Assembly: GCF_029227915.1 (NCBI RefSeq)
Contig: NC_079885.1
Span: forward strand, 9,971,001 to 10,035,000
Origin: Hydractinia symbiolongicarpus
Taxonomy: Eukaryota > Cnidaria > Hydrozoa > Anthoathecata > Hydractiniidae
DNA: 64,000 nt
Reading direction: 5' to 3'
In this document: piece by piece, positions 12,001 to 25,189 of the stretch
How positions within the stretch are numbered: position 1 is the stretch's first letter
Layout: the number at the start of each line of letters is the position of its first letter
Made by a program: the position numbers and the translations under genes
Notes under the pieces: generated by a model
Database searches by the model: none
The model's input: the letters and a program-made list of their open reading frames with translations, nothing else
What the model was told of the DNA's origin: nothing

Positions 12001-15000
12001 CATGGACACAGGAACCAGATTACTCCTAGACCCTGAACGCAAGAAAATCCTTTTGTTAAATAACACAGTTGCATAACTAAACAACAATATTTATGAAATG
12101 TCAGTGGTTACCAGAAGGTAAAAAAAAAGAGAGGAAGATTTTGCTACAAATCTTATGTAATAACTGCTGAAACAAAACTATTTCAATAAATTTCAAGACA
12201 CTGGTGCAGTTTAAGATAATTTGTGTTATAGAGAGTTTTAGGGAGTCAAACCCATTGAAGTTGGGATTTAACAACAACTAGCATTAACACAGATTTGAAT
12301 ATTACGTCTCAATTATCTCGATATTATCATCTTTAAAACACCTATTAGATTATTATGTACACCAAAGTGGTTAAAAATAAATCTTTCCAATTATATAAAA
12401 AGTTCAGCAAGAGTTTCTAATGTGAAATGTATGTGCCATATGATCAGTAAAGCAATAAGAAAAAATAAATAATTTTTTGAGGAAACCAGCTATATCTTAA
12501 AATTCGCTATATTTCACAGGAACTGAATTAATTTTAAAAGCACATTTTTAATTTTTAAACGTGAGGTAAATTTTTAACGTGAGGTAAATTTTTAACGTGA
12601 GGTAAATTTTGAAACTATGAAAATTAATTGAAACAAATTAAATATTATTTCAAAAAAACAAACTCATGTAAAAACATGAAAAATAATAATCAACAAATCA
12701 GTAAATTAGTGTTTTAGTCTCATTTCTTTAATTGAATTGTCATAGTAAATATCCGATGGCTTGTCTGCTATTGTATGTCATATTTCTTACTGTCGCCCCC
12801 CCCCCTGACGGTTTTTTTAATAACTCCTTATTGCTATGTTATATGGCTATGAAACTTACTGAGTTTCGATATTTATCTATTAGACACCTGCATGCCAAAT
12901 TTTTAGGTCCCATACCTTTCAGAGGCTTTGATATTGGCCATTACTCAAAACTACCCCTAAAAATCTCTATGAAATCCTTATAATGGGGAAAATTTAATAA
13001 CTTCTGTTAGGATTATCCTTAGAACTTGAAACTTGCAACACGACTTTGTTTTATTAAGAAGAATCATTTTGCATAATTTGGACACGTGATTAATCCGAAT
13101 TTCCGATTTTGTCGGATTTTAAAATCTTATTAAAATCTTAATCTTTAAAATCTTAAATTTTTTTGTCGGATTCGAAAATCTGAAAAAAACGGATTTCTGG
13201 ACAATTTTTGGCAATTTTTTATCCGATCCACGTAAAAACCGGAAAATATGTTAAATAACTTTTACTTAGCTTTCAGAAACTTCAAACAGAATGCAAAAAT
13301 TCGTTCTGGAACAAAAGTAATTAAATTTTAAGCAGATAGTGGCATTTTTAACAAATTTGAAGCTTCTGATGACGTCACAGATAATGTGCTGACGCAAGCA
13401 AAAATTTATTGCTGCCATTTTGTTCCTTTTATGATGTACTATAACTGTGTTAAGTTTTATTCAATTTGAACAACCCTATAAAAAGTTATTAAGGGGGGGC
13501 GAATTCCGTTTTACTTAACAAATGTTGCTTTGCACCTACACCTGCAAAAAGCATTAGAAGCTAGTAAAGCGGGAAGATTAAAGTTGACATTTTTGACAGA
13601 ATTGCGAATTCTCTTAATTTAGAGATGGAAATCCATCTCAATATTAAGATCTCAAACTATCTCTTGAGTCTGAAGGTCAGTACATAGAAATAAAAAAAAA
13701 ATTAATAGAAGTAAAGAATACCTCAGACTACTCAATACCAGGTCAAAGTAGTTTTCTTCAAATGGTAGTATCTCTTCATTGCCAACAATGTCATAAGTTT
13801 CCACATCGTTTGCCTTTTGAAGCTCCTTAAACACACAAGCAGAAAGTTTTTCTGTACTCCAACATTCTTGATTTTAATAACCCTAACAGATAGAAATACA
13901 AAAGCCAATACAGGGAATGAGGACGGCATTTGTCATGGCAAGTCATGGCAGGATATAAAAAAAATGCAATCGATAAGAAATGACCGATAAGGAAATAAAA
14001 CTGGTTCTTTGACAAATAATTTTTTTTTAGCTAAGGAAATTAACTTAAATATTTAGCATAAAAGATTATGCACAAAATCAACCTTCTTAACGAAACAACC
14101 ACCTAAAAACTTACCAACATATCTTTACATGATTCTAACTGATAGAGTTTTCCAACTTCATCCTATTAAGAGTTTTTTTTAATACAAATATACTTTTTGA
14201 CAAACTTAAAAATCTATACCACAAAAATCTTACTTGAGCAATATGATTGGCAAGATATCCTTTTCCTGCACCTAGATCTAGCGCTGTCGGAAAAAACCTA
14301 ACAAAAATTTATATTTCCTTCAAATGTCAGTCCTGTAAATGTGTAATTCAAAAAGTTAAAAAAGTAAAAAAAAAATATAAAAATCTTGTAGAGTTGTGGA
14401 TGCTATTACCTTGCAATATCAGCCATTCGATCAATAACTCGTTCAGCAACCTATAAAAGCATTTTTTTTAAACTAACCACATCATAAGTTCTGTAAGTAT
14501 TCATATCTTCCTGTTTAAAATTCTACTGGCACGAGTGTTGCAAAGTTCAAAATATCCCAAAAATTTGAGTCCTTTCAGACGAGAAGCCAGTGTAATGGAC
14601 AGGTATAGACTTAAATTAATTACAAACGATCAAAACGTGCTGCTTAAAAAAATAGTAAATATAACATAGTAATTTGGGATAGTTAAGAAAACAAGTTTAA
14701 CTGAACAAAAATCTAGCATCGGGTTATAGTTAAATATCTTAAATATGCAAAGGAAAAAAGAAAAACCATTATTTAAGGTAACTAACTTCACATAGTTTAC
14801 ATGTCTTTATGTAATTTTTATTTACCAAATTTTGTGTCTTCCTTCAATTCAACAAATTCAACAAATTCAATTCTAACGACAAGATTGTTAACATTTTTTA
14901 AAACCTTATTTACACTAACATTTATAAGTTGTAGTTGAGTTAGTTCTGGTAGAAGCTTTAAACACGCAGAAATGTTTACAAACACAAAAGTAATAATAGT

Positions 15001-15213
15001 CACCTCATCTCTCAAATAATCATACAGATGATGATCAGGATAATTTGCAGCAATGCGTTTTTGTTGCAACTTAGTTTTTCGATCAAAAATATTCATTTGC
15101 GATGTTGTAAAACATCTATGACTCCACATACAAACTCTTTTTCCATATTTAGAGGAAGAGACTAAATTGTAAATCTTTTGGCTATTAAATCCAATTATTC
15201 CATACTTAATCAT
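9094..15213 (-). CDS. NDUFAF5: NDUFAF5, complex I assembly arginine hydroxylase, 11 exons
   Basis: Mitochondrial matrix methyltransferase-fold protein. The human enzyme hydroxylates an arginine of NDUFS7 during early complex I assembly. Exons on the minus strand: 15213-15004, 14450-14410, 14297-14234, 14162-14115, 13825-13722, 11513-11363, 11017-10931, 10746-10686, 9671-9588, 9480-9398, 9168-9094. All introns are GT-AG and phases agree throughout, giving 335 residues (human about 345). The N-terminus is basic and hydroxyl-rich, as in a mitochondrial presequence. The SAM-binding motif I reads [11 protein letters not shown]. Other conserved blocks are [69 protein letters not shown] and [12 protein letters not shown]. 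The C-terminus has ERGSGAVNL. An AATAAA signal (minus strand, 9071-9066) lies 23 bases past the stop. The gene appears intact. Intron 5 (13721-11514) is the largest and contains a short tandem repeat. Confidence 0.96.
12557..12611. repeat. 19-bp tandem repeat in NDUFAF5 intron 5
   Basis: Three near-identical copies of AACGTGAGGTAAATTTTT stand head to tail on the plus strand. They lie within the intron and have no evident function. Confidence 0.8.
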
Positions 15214-16616
15214 TCTTTGTTACATTTATTTCACATACATACTAGGTAAAAATGCAAAATAACTTAAGGTTCTCCACAATGAACAAGACATGTTTTATCA
15301 CAAGTTAAAATAATATTTGCCACTATCATGTAGACATACACACAGCAAGCATTACAACTTCATAGATTCCGAAAAAGGTAAATCCTTTAAGATTGATGGA
15401 ATTACAGGGCAGTCAACACTACGAAGGGGGGGGGGGAGTTTGCTAAAGTTTTTTCAGAAAGCAGATCTCTTCTCACTGTTATACTCGATCAAATATTAAT
15501 AGTTTATATGAGTTATGGTCCACTGTTACTTCTATTACATTGTCAACGTTGTCATCAAAATTGTCCAAAAAACACATTTCTTATTTATTTCCTGTCATGT
15601 CATTAACAAGATCAATAACAAGAATTTTAAACTTCAAAAAAAATAAACACTTTAGGCTAGTTTAAAGTCATATTATTTTTGGGCATTCTGGAAGATGAAA
15701 ATAAATTTGGGGGCCTACTACATGACTAAAATATAGCCTCTCCACTGTGTCACACAGTAATAAATAATCATGATGGTTCAGCTTAGTTTTTCAGATAGGG
15801 AAGAAATACCTTCAAGTTGTCCAAGAAATACAAAGCTCAGTCCACAGAGATTATTTAGGCACAAATAGACACTTCATAGGAATACTAACAGTTTACTTAT
15901 TTATATTTTTCAAACAAGAATTAAAAAAACTACAGAAGTATTTAAAACAAGCAATTTTCATTTTTTATTTCCAAAAAAATGTAAGCAAAATTAAAAACAA
16001 TATATATTTCAAATCATTTAACGTCTGCGTCCGTAAATATCAGCTATATATGCATTACTTTCCTACTTATAAATATATACTCAAATATTATTGCTATTTC
16101 TAAAAAAGAAAAACTGGCATTCCTTCATAAGTTTTGTATTCTTTTTACTACAGTAACCTTTCCCCAAAAATTTTTGCAAGTTACATTTTTTTATCAATTG
16201 TTTATATTATCTATTTCAATAATTTCTAAATTTTTGCAAACTGATTTTATATTTTTGATTCCAGCCCTGAGTATACATAAAAATTTCTGTTAAACCTGGA
16301 TAAATTTTCTCTCACATAAGTAAATATAGGTAACAATTAGTTTGCTTAAGGTAAAGGAGTAACAGTGTTGGAAATCATGTATACAAAAACAAGAGAATTC
16401 ATAATTAAAACTTTAAGTATAATATTTCACCATCATAAAAATAATATAAGGCATAAACATAAAAATAACAGTATATTTTCAACAACAAAAAAAACAGTGG
16501 AGAAATTGGGACCATTTGGTTATTACAAAATGGTTACTTTCAGATTATGTTTTTTTCTTTAGTTCATCAAACTGTCAGGTATCATTGATATTACAACCAG
16601 ATTTATATAACTCATG
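15214..16616. other. NDUFAF5 upstream region and PEX14 3' region
   Basis: No open frame with support. The stretch must contain the NDUFAF5 5' UTR and promoter (next to 15213) and the PEX14 3' UTR (next to 16617), since both genes run on the minus strand. A G10 run lies at about 15427. No TATA-like element can be called with confidence in such AT-rich sequence. Confidence 0.5.
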
Positions 16617-17285
16617 CTAGGCTGTTTTGACTTCTTCTGATTCTTCTACTTCTGTTTTGCTTGTCACTTGTTGCCAGGCAGGGATCTCTGTTGTTCCTTG
16701 TGATGTAAATGGTGCTGGTGGGAATTGACGTTTGCTGAGCATCATACTTTTGATTGTAGCCAATTCTGTCTTTAAATCTGATAGGCCAGTCAACGAAGAA
16801 GCCTCATTTTTCATAGAAGAACTAACCAATAACTTTTGCTGTTCTTCCAGTAAACCTTGTATATGCTTTAATGTCCCGTTAAGTTCATAAGTACTTTGCT
16901 TTAAATCATCCTTTAAAACTTGAACAGTCTCATTTAAATTTTCAATCCTTCGATCGTCCTTCATCTCATGTGCAATATACGGCAAGAAATAAGCTTTGTA
17001 TGCATAATTTGCTGCAGATAATATTCCAGCACTGAGAACAAATCCTTTAAAATAATCAGAATAACTCCAACCATTGTCTTGTTTGTCATCTTCTTTGTGA
17101 TGTTCAACATTTGCTTTATTTAATGCAAATTCTATTTCTTCGTCTGACAATCCTTTAGATTTCAAAAATTCAATCTTTCGAGTTTTATCAGTATAATAAA
17201 CATTTGGGTTATTTAAAAAGCGAACAGCCACATCGATTTTGCTCGAATCGATACCATCAGGTGTATGCTTTACTTCTGAACTCAT
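16617..17285 (-). CDS. PEX14: PEX14 peroxisomal membrane docking protein, single exon
   Basis: 222-residue protein encoded without an intron. PEX14 is the peroxisomal membrane docking factor for the import receptor PEX5. The N-terminal domain (about residues 15-60) holds VRFLNNPNV, then EFLKSKGLSDEEIEFAL, the family signature that binds WxxxF motifs of PEX5. A hydrophobic segment at about 79-100 (FKGFVLSAGILSAANYAYKA) is the expected membrane span. A coiled-coil region follows (about 112-160). The C-terminus keeps the IPAWQ motif found in animal homologues and an acidic tail. It is shorter than human PEX14 (377 residues), mainly in the low-complexity C-terminal part. The start is chosen by the ATG just before the conserved domain. 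No frameshift or stop. The lack of introns is unusual beside the 11-exon NDUFAF5 and suggests intron loss or an old retrocopy. Confidence 0.93.
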   Translation of the reverse strand: MSSEVKHTPDGIDSSKIDVAVRFLNNPNVYYTDKTRKIEFLKSKGLSDEEIEFALNKANVEHHKEDDKQDNGWSYSDYFKGFVLSAGILSAANYAYKAYFLPYIAHEMKDDRRIENLNETVQVLKDDLKQSTYELNGTLKHIQGLLEEQQKLLVSSSMKNEASSLTGLSDLKTELATIKSMMLSKRQFPPAPFTSQGTTEIPAWQQVTSKTEVEESEEVKTA

Positions 17286-20200
17286 TTCTCTATCATAAAG
17301 AAAACTATGGTAAAAATTGCATTCATCAAAGATGTGTATTCAGATTATACTGTGATGTTTAAATGTTGTATGTGTAGAAGGAGGCGCTGTAACAGTTAAA
17401 ATTGTGAGGAAAAAATAAGTTATATGGCACCAATACCTGGACGAAAGTAGTTTGAAGCTGAAATTATACACAGTGTCCCAGTATATTATGTTATGAATCT
17501 CCAGGCAGAAAGCCCAATTTATTTGAAAATAGAAACATCCAAAATTCATAATGTAAGGTTTAGAGTTACAGTTTGATTGGAAAAAAATCTAGCTTTGCTA
17601 GTTTTTTGTTTAGTTTTGCTTATAGTTTTTAACGGAGCAATGTTAATAAACAAAGGTTATCCAACATTAATAATAACTTAACTTTGAGTTTATGTTTAAA
17701 ATATGTTAATGGTCAGTTGAAGTTAAATCCAATCAGAAGTGTTACCTTCCACCATGTCTTTGCAGATTTTTTGATTGCTGGACTAAATCTGAGCTTAAGA
17801 AAAGTCAATGATTATTAATCCAGGATGTTGACAAATTTAATTGGAAATTATGTTGTTTTCTATGTAAAACATTTACCCATAAAAAATACTCAACAGTTAT
17901 TAAAGTCATGACGATTCCACTACAGAAAAGTAGACTTGCCAGACAAAAGGTGGTGATTAGGGACATGATGTAAAATGCTGTCTGTCTGAATGTAATAATT
18001 TGGTGGTAGAAGAAGCAGTTTATTATTCAAAATGCATAGCAAAATTTCACCTAAAACATCCAACTTCAAACAAATATGAATGTCTGAAAGAGATATGATG
18101 ATGGATAACTTTAAAAGGGTTTGTAGCTTGCTAGAATAGAATTCTAACAGAGAACTTTATATAATAGCCAAACTTTATGCCAAAATGGTAAAGTTAAATA
18201 AAGATTGTTCTTGTTATTCTGAAAATGATTAAAACGCAAACTGATCAAATACTTTGAAGATCACAAGACATAAATTTCTTTGCTTTTAAAAGTTAACCTG
18301 GTTTAAAGAAATTAGAGACATATATGTCCTAAAATCTACAGTTTGTGGTTTTCCACAGTGACACAGAATCAACTGAACACAAGAAACAATATACGATTTT
18401 TGGGCATCATGTGATGAAGCAAAATATGCATCAGTATTTATGGTGGACATTCAGACGTTCCATTGAAGAAGGTAAAGTATAAATAAATATTGTTGTTTTT
18501 AGATTACCAATGTAATAATGAAGTGTAAAATAATTTGTAAACCTATTCTCCAACAACAACAAAAATAAGTTGTGCAAGAAAATACCTCTCAAAAACATGG
18601 AATCAAATGTATTTCCGCATGTGGAGGTTAAAAGGTATAAAATTCCTTTTCTATTGACTAACAATTAAACCAACTAAACCACCTTTTTAAATTTAAGATG
18701 TTCCCATATGTAATCAGTTGAAATTTTTTCTGGAGTTTCCTGATTACAGGGTTACTGTGCAAAATATTATACTACATTTTTTTATTGGTGCCATTTCCAC
18801 CTCACTGGCCAAAAAACAACAAAACATGTTTACTTCTCATAGATTTTGATAATATTAAACAAAAAAAACAACCAAATCGATGTTAAATGCAATTTTAACA
18901 AACTATACATGTTTTGTATCTACCATACATTTTTTTGTGACATGAAAATTTGCTATAAAAATTATCAGTTTTGCTTTAAATTGGGGTGGATTTAATTTGG
19001 AAAATGGTCAAATATTTACTAAAATTTACTCAAAAATTACTTCAAAGTTCTAACATATTTAAAATGGACAAAAAAACCTAATCTATATATTATTATAAGT
19101 ATAATCCATGTGGTCTTCAAATAACCACAATATACTAATTATTACTTACAAAAAAATGTACACACATTATATACTTTAATAAGTGTCAGACAGCTTGCTG
19201 TGACAAATTCTCATCATTCTTAAAGCAATAATAGTTCATTCATTTACTGATAACAATTAAAAAAATGACAAAACTATAATAACATAGCTTTTTTACAAGT
19301 ACTGATTTTTACTTATTTATTCTGATCTTAGTTGTTTTTTAAGAAATGTCATTTATCGTCACTTAAAAAGTGATGACACTGTTTAAAAATGATGACCAGT
19401 ATAATTATTCAAAAACGCTTAAGCATCCTCTTTTTTTAAATAATAAATGATCCCTGTATGATAAAACATTAATAAACTGTGATCTATTAAACAAAATTAT
19501 CCTAGACAAAAATTTTGCGAAAGGATTTCCAAATATATCGCAAAAAAAAAAAACACCTGTATTGATAATATTTCAAATAATTAATGCTGTCCTTGTTTGA
19601 TAAATAAATTTATTCTTCTCCAGAAGTAAGATTCCACAATCTTAAAAATCCATCAAAACAATCCTACAATAAACAATAGGGTATATTTCCAAGCATCAGT
19701 TCTCATATCTCGTATATTCACTTAAAACAGTTAATTAGAGAACAGTATAATTAGAAATAAAATTGCATATACAACTAAGTATGCATATACAAAGTGCTGA
19801 AAAATACAAAAAATAAAGTTACGAGATTTTTTACTTACAAATACTATACAACTATTAAAGAGAGGTTATGAAAACTATTCACATCTCACGCTCGAAAGCT
19901 ATTGGCCATAAAGAAGCTGCCGATTCATTTTAATAATTGAAAGGGATTTAGATAGATTGATTTCTATTAAAACATTCTTGGGTGAAAGCTCTAAACTGGT
20001 GCTCAATCTTTATGATATTAAGAATGGTTTTCAGAGTTTCGATTGGTTGTTGAAAAACATGTCTGCTACAAACTCTTTGGAAATTGAATCTCAGTTCAAA
20101 ATGATGCTAAAACATGTGCCATAGCCATTGGTATTCAGATATTGAGGAGCTGTAGTTAATAATGCTAACAACAGCCTTGATAGGTAATGTCATATAGAGG

Positions 20201-20470
20201 AAAGATCCCTATATAAATTAGAAAAAATAAACAAAAACAAATGTGGATGCCATACAATTAAACATATAAATCTATCAGTTAAAAAATTAAATCAAACTTC
20301 TTCAAAATCTGAGAAAATAATAAGTTAACAAAGACTCGTATACATCTTTGCATTTTTAAAACTCAAAACGAGAAGATATAAAATGCTCAACAAGATTGAC
20401 TATTGCAATGCGATTACCTTGAAAATTAAGAAATAGAAAAAATTACCTACACAAATGAAAAATAAAAAAA
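17286..20470. other. PEX14 upstream region and COMMD4 3' region
   Basis: About 3.2 kb without a supported gene. Small open frames (17340-17549, 18431-18664) show no domain. A plus-strand stretch at about 19940-20124 reads as a 55-codon frame without a start codon and with no recognised homology. Otherwise the DNA is AT-rich and unremarkable. Confidence 0.5.
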
Positions 20471-21058
20471 CTAAGATAACTCTTCCATGTGTTTATATGC
20501 CTCTCTCATTTCTGATAACAGGACACGAAATTTATCACCAGATGATGTAAAACAAATAGGTTCTTCATCATCTGTTTTACAGATTTTTAATTGCACTTCA
20601 GGTTCTTTAACATTGTCGGTAAAATTTGAAACTAACACATAATCCACCCTCCAATCCACTGATTTCAAAGAAGACAAACGCAAGCTTTTATTTTTTAAGA
20701 CTTTGTGTAAACTATCAAATTTGTCTTCATAAACTTTGCATAATGACGCTGCTAATTCTTTTGGTAAACCAAGCTGTTGTAATTCATTGGACAAGGTCTC
20801 ACCATCTACACCATATTTCGCACCACTTGAAAAAATAAAATCTACAGCTGCTATAGCAGCTTTAATGTCATTTATATCAAATTTTGCATCTGATGTAAAT
20901 TTACTGACTTTCGCATAGTCGATTTGTCCATTTATTAAATGACTCATTATTTGTTGACAAAACAACTTCATTTTAACAGAACTTATCTTTGACAATATGC
21001 TGATTTCTGCCAGTACCCAATCCGGACAATCTAGATCTCCACAGAAACGAAACCTCAT
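20471..21058 (-). CDS. COMMD4: COMMD4, Commander complex subunit, single exon
   Basis: 195-residue protein (human COMMD4 199). COMMD proteins form the heterodecameric ring of the CCC/Commander complex, which acts with Retriever and WASH in recycling endosomal membrane cargo. The N-terminus MRFRFCGDLDCPDWVLAEIS is almost identical to vertebrate COMMD4. VDGETLSNELQQLGLPKE is also strongly conserved. The N-terminal helical domain covers about 1-120. The COMM domain follows from VDWRVDYVL (about 132) to the end with DKFRVLLSEMREA. No intron, frameshift or stop is seen. Vertebrate COMMD4 has several introns, so this copy lost them or derives from a retrocopy. No 3' poly(A) remnant or flanking duplication is visible, so it is not recent. 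High conservation indicates that it is functional. Confidence 0.96.
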   Translation of the reverse strand: MRFRFCGDLDCPDWVLAEISILSKISSVKMKLFCQQIMSHLINGQIDYAKVSKFTSDAKFDINDIKAAIAAVDFIFSSGAKYGVDGETLSNELQQLGLPKELAASLCKVYEDKFDSLHKVLKNKSLRLSSLKSVDWRVDYVLVSNFTDNVKEPEVQLKICKTDDEEPICFTSSGDKFRVLLSEMREAYKHMEELS

Positions 21059-24000
21059 TTTTTTACCTTAACACTATTTTAACCTAAACATTACACACCA
21101 ATTTCAAAACACCATATTTTTGTAAAATAATTTCTGGGTACATTAATTTTCGCACAGTAAAGTTTACATGTATCAATTTTAATGCAAAAAAAATGATTGA
21201 TTGTATATGATTGTATTTTACACCTTTTCGCACAGGGTAAAATTACGTCCTAAATAAAAAGAAAGAAAAAGTAAAATAGTGAAAGGTCAGGTCTGGTCTG
21301 GTCAAAGGTGTTTTATAACATGCTCACATCTCTGTACGCTCCTATAGGTGTCAGATCAACCACATACCTTTTAATTTAGGTGTTTTGTCTTTGTTATGAT
21401 AACTTACATTACTTTGTACAATGCACAAAGCTAGAGCTACAGTACAGTCAAAATGTGCTTACATAATTTTTCTAATATCTTAATTTACAGATATAAATAC
21501 ATCGTTCATTACATTTATTGCTTTAAGGTTACTGTAAGGGAAACTCGAATGACATAGTTTACATTCCATGAAAATATTAAAACATCCCTTTTTTCTAGAA
21601 AAAGCCTATTCAGAGGTGTTATACCCTTCACACCTTTGAGAAAATATGTGCAAAATAAGTTGAGCATATTTTTTGTAAACATTATGCATGATATGGAACT
21701 CCTGTATAAAAATATGCATAATAATATATTTCAGATATTTTACAGTACCGCCTGAATGTAATGTTACATGTTCACGATAGTTATCACCTTTACACGAGCT
21801 TTTTCCCATTTTCCGAGCTAATTCCCATCGTGATAGGTGTGTTTGTTATTGGTATAATCAATGACAATTGACACAAGTCAAAAGGGATTCGATGGTTTGT
21901 ACCATAAGTCGAGATTCGAAGACCAACTACAAAGCGATTTGTAATATAAAATGTGAAATATATATAAATGTTGTATAAAAAATCATAGAAAAGAAACTAA
22001 GTTATAGAAGTATATATGCATATGAGATCTGAGATTACGAAAAATTCGAAGCAAGCTGATGTAGATAATCGTCCTAACAATAACGTAATCATACTTTTAA
22101 AAAATAACAAAACGAACATGTGAAAATCTGTGTACTCATACGGCTATGTGCCATGCTATCGGAAATCTGAATATTATTATTATCTTGTAACCCTGACTTG
22201 GTCTATTAATAATTCTGAATGCGTGCACGCATATTTAGCATAAAGAAAAAGTTTGCACTTTTATCATCTTTCTGCATACTCAGTTCACACATTCTTTTAA
22301 CACCTACGAAAATCTTTAAAAACGAATAACTCGTTAATAAATTTTTGCATACATTTTTTCACATTTGTGGTCTCTTTTTCCAAAAGCTTCTCATTGACTC
22401 ATTCAAATTTTAGGTTATCACAAGCTGAATAAATTATGCACAAAATTTTCCTGGTTTTTTTTGTATAAATTAGTTAGGCGAATTATGACATCAGAAAGAA
22501 AAAAAATATGCATTTTTTTAATAATTATATATAATTGCAAATGATTTCATATTGATATTATTAGAGAAAAAACCAGGGAGCCTTTTTAAATATAATTTAT
22601 GCTGAGTGTAATGGTGGAAAAACGAGTCTGCGACCACGCGTTCAGAAAAAGAAGCAATTTTAAAACATATGGTGAAAAAAAAGGTGTTTGTTTAATTATA
22701 TTTCCTTTTTGGAAAAATCAACATCTCAAGAAAATATCAACATCTCAAGCATTCAGAAACAAAAAAGAATACGAAAAAATATAAAAGTATTGATAAATAA
22801 CAAGGGTTTTTCTGAGACTACTCATCAAGTGAGGTTTTTCCTTTACAGTAACCTTAAAACAACCAATTCTTGTATAACTGTCACTTGCATATAAGTAATC
22901 ATGACAATCCTTTAAAAAGACCCGCATTTGCTGCAAGACAAACTTTTTGTTGGGCTAGAAATGAACTTTTACTGGACTAAAACACTGCCTTAGTTACAGT
23001 TAACAAAAAAAGTATGCTGAATATGATAGTGACATCAAAATTTTGATTTTTGTCACCTAAATGGAGTTTAAGCTCACAAACGTTTCAATCGCGCGACTTT
23101 CAACCATGAATGATAGGCTGTATTTTTTGTTAGCAGAAATTGTAAAATTGGGTTGCATTGTGGATGTTTCATAGTTGTGCATTTTCAATAGCAAGATAGT
23201 TTATGCAGCGCCTGCATATTTTTTCGCTAGAATCAATCGCAGTAGTTTAAACTTTTTAAACTACCAAGCGGAGGAAAATAAATTCAGCCAATCACAAGCC
23301 AATTATATTTCAAGATTGCGAAGCATTAAATTCCAAATGCTAGACAGCCAGCCTAATAAACAAATACCAAATATTAAGATAGATCTTAATGAAGTTACAT
23401 GGTTTTTTTTGTTAATAAATTTCGTTTGAAGTGGAAACAACATTTTTTTCACATCCTGTAAAACAAGGTTGGTTCTGCTGTGTTATAAGAAGCTTTCTCA
23501 GCATGTTAAACTAGCCTAGTCAAATGGTGCATCCAGGGAGCTAAAAAACAAAGATAAATATTATGGGTACATTACTGGTCCAGGACCAAAAGCATACATT
23601 TCAGTGGTAAATTTGCTAAACAAAGTTGAACAAAAATGATAAAACAATAAAAAAACGATAGTATTTTAAACTGGTCGGTGGTGAAAAATCGCCAGATTCC
23701 CAGGAATAAAAATATGAAAACAAGTGTCTGGAGTGGTAGCTAGCTAGCGGCTACCGGGAGAGCTACGCTAGCTATGTTGCGTCAGGCTAAATAGCTCCTC
23801 CTTGGAAAGATATTAGTCAACTGCATGTATAATCTAAAAGCTAAATAAAAATATTTAAGAGTGGAGAAAAGATATAATGAACCCCCACCCCCATCGCCGC
23901 CGGGGTGGTACAAGCCGTCTTGTGACCTTTCGTTTCGTGTGCGAGGTGCAAAATCACTAGATATTTTGAGCCATGACTTTTTTTATTCAGCCCTAACACT

Positions 24001-25148
24001 GAAACAAACAATAAGTCAGCTAAATGTGCATTTCATGTTTATAACCTCCAAATCTTCACAAAGAGATTTCTTCTTTAATTTATGGAAACTTATTTACAAA
24101 AAACTATTAAAACTTAAAATATTTTATCTTTTTTCCAAAAAAGTAATCTTTATGTAAGCCTTATTGCACAAACATATATTCTTTGCCTAGCGCATGCGCA
24201 AAGTAATAGCATGTCTTTGTTAAAACTCACCCTTTCTTTTTGAAGTTTAGACGGCGGCGTCAGGGTTCGTTTTGTTTATTCTTGCCTGGCATTTTTTTAT
24301 ATTGTTTTTTGCATTTAACTTTACAAATGTTTTTGCAATGTGATTTTTTGCTTTATAGTATAACTGTATTTTTTTTATGGTACCTTTATTTACGAGGTAA
24401 CGATTTTCAGTTCATTTTTCTTATTTGAAAATTTTTGATCATTTTCAACAAAAATAAATTCAGCATCAAAATTTATACAAGCATGCAAATTTATACACTA
24501 AGTACAATCCACCTCTTTACAGTTGAGTGAAAATAACATACCCTTTTTAGAAGACATAACTTCAATATTAAAACTGAAAACGAACTTTCCTTTTTTACCA
24601 AAACACCCACTGCTGTGGAATTGCAATTGTTGTTGTTTTCTGCTATTTCTGCACAGAAGCCTCCACGCAGATTTTTCTCAAAGGCGCACAGCATTGTCTT
24701 TTGAAACAACTACTTCATGTATTACTACATATCATAATAACTGTAAACACGTGTATTCCCTCTCCTCTTGGCCAAACTTCGAAAGTTCTATATCAAGAAA
24801 CCACGCAAATCCACTGCCATGAAAATGTTTTAAATCTATCCCTTGCAAGCAAGGAGAACCATAAGTCTTTACTTTGTGACTTCCAATCAGGCATTTATTT
24901 TTCTAATGACTTGCTAACTTTGCCATGTTACCTAGCAAATGAATGCCTTTCTCAAAACCTGTCTGGCAAAGCTAGCCAAAAATAAATTTATTGTATATTT
25001 TCTGATCTTGATTTAAAATCTGTGATCAATATCAAGAATTACTAACAGGAGAGCTGTTTCGGGCATCTGGGTTCTTGTTAAATTAAAATCTATGGTTATG
25101 CTTAAGTTGATTAAATTTGATTATTAAAAAGTGGAGGGAAACCATGCG
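21059..25148. other. gene-free stretch left of the piggyBac element
   Basis: About 4.1 kb upstream of COMMD4 with no supported gene. It contains the inverted dispersed repeat copy at 22980-23145. A GCTAGC-rich segment lies at about 23736-23780. Short frames (22599-22894, 23175-23429, 23861-24157, 24523-24985) overlap one another on both strands and show no domain. Confidence 0.5.
22980..23145 (-). repeat. inverted copy of the 6835-7110 repeat
   Basis: Read on the minus strand this segment follows the same order as 6835-7110: the GCTAACAAAAAATAC block, the CATTCATGGTTGAAAGTC block, the ATCAAAATTTTGAT near-palindrome and the CAGCATACTTTTTTT block. It is somewhat diverged and lacks the internal duplication. 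Confidence 0.75.
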
Positions 25149-25189
25149 TATATGTTCTGCTCGGATAATGAACATTGGCCTGATTAAGT

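Noticed and set aside
19920-20124. Plus-strand 55-codon frame without start codon, protein-like (LISIKTFLGESSKLVLNLYD)
   Set aside because: No start, splice signals or recognised homology; too short to separate from chance.
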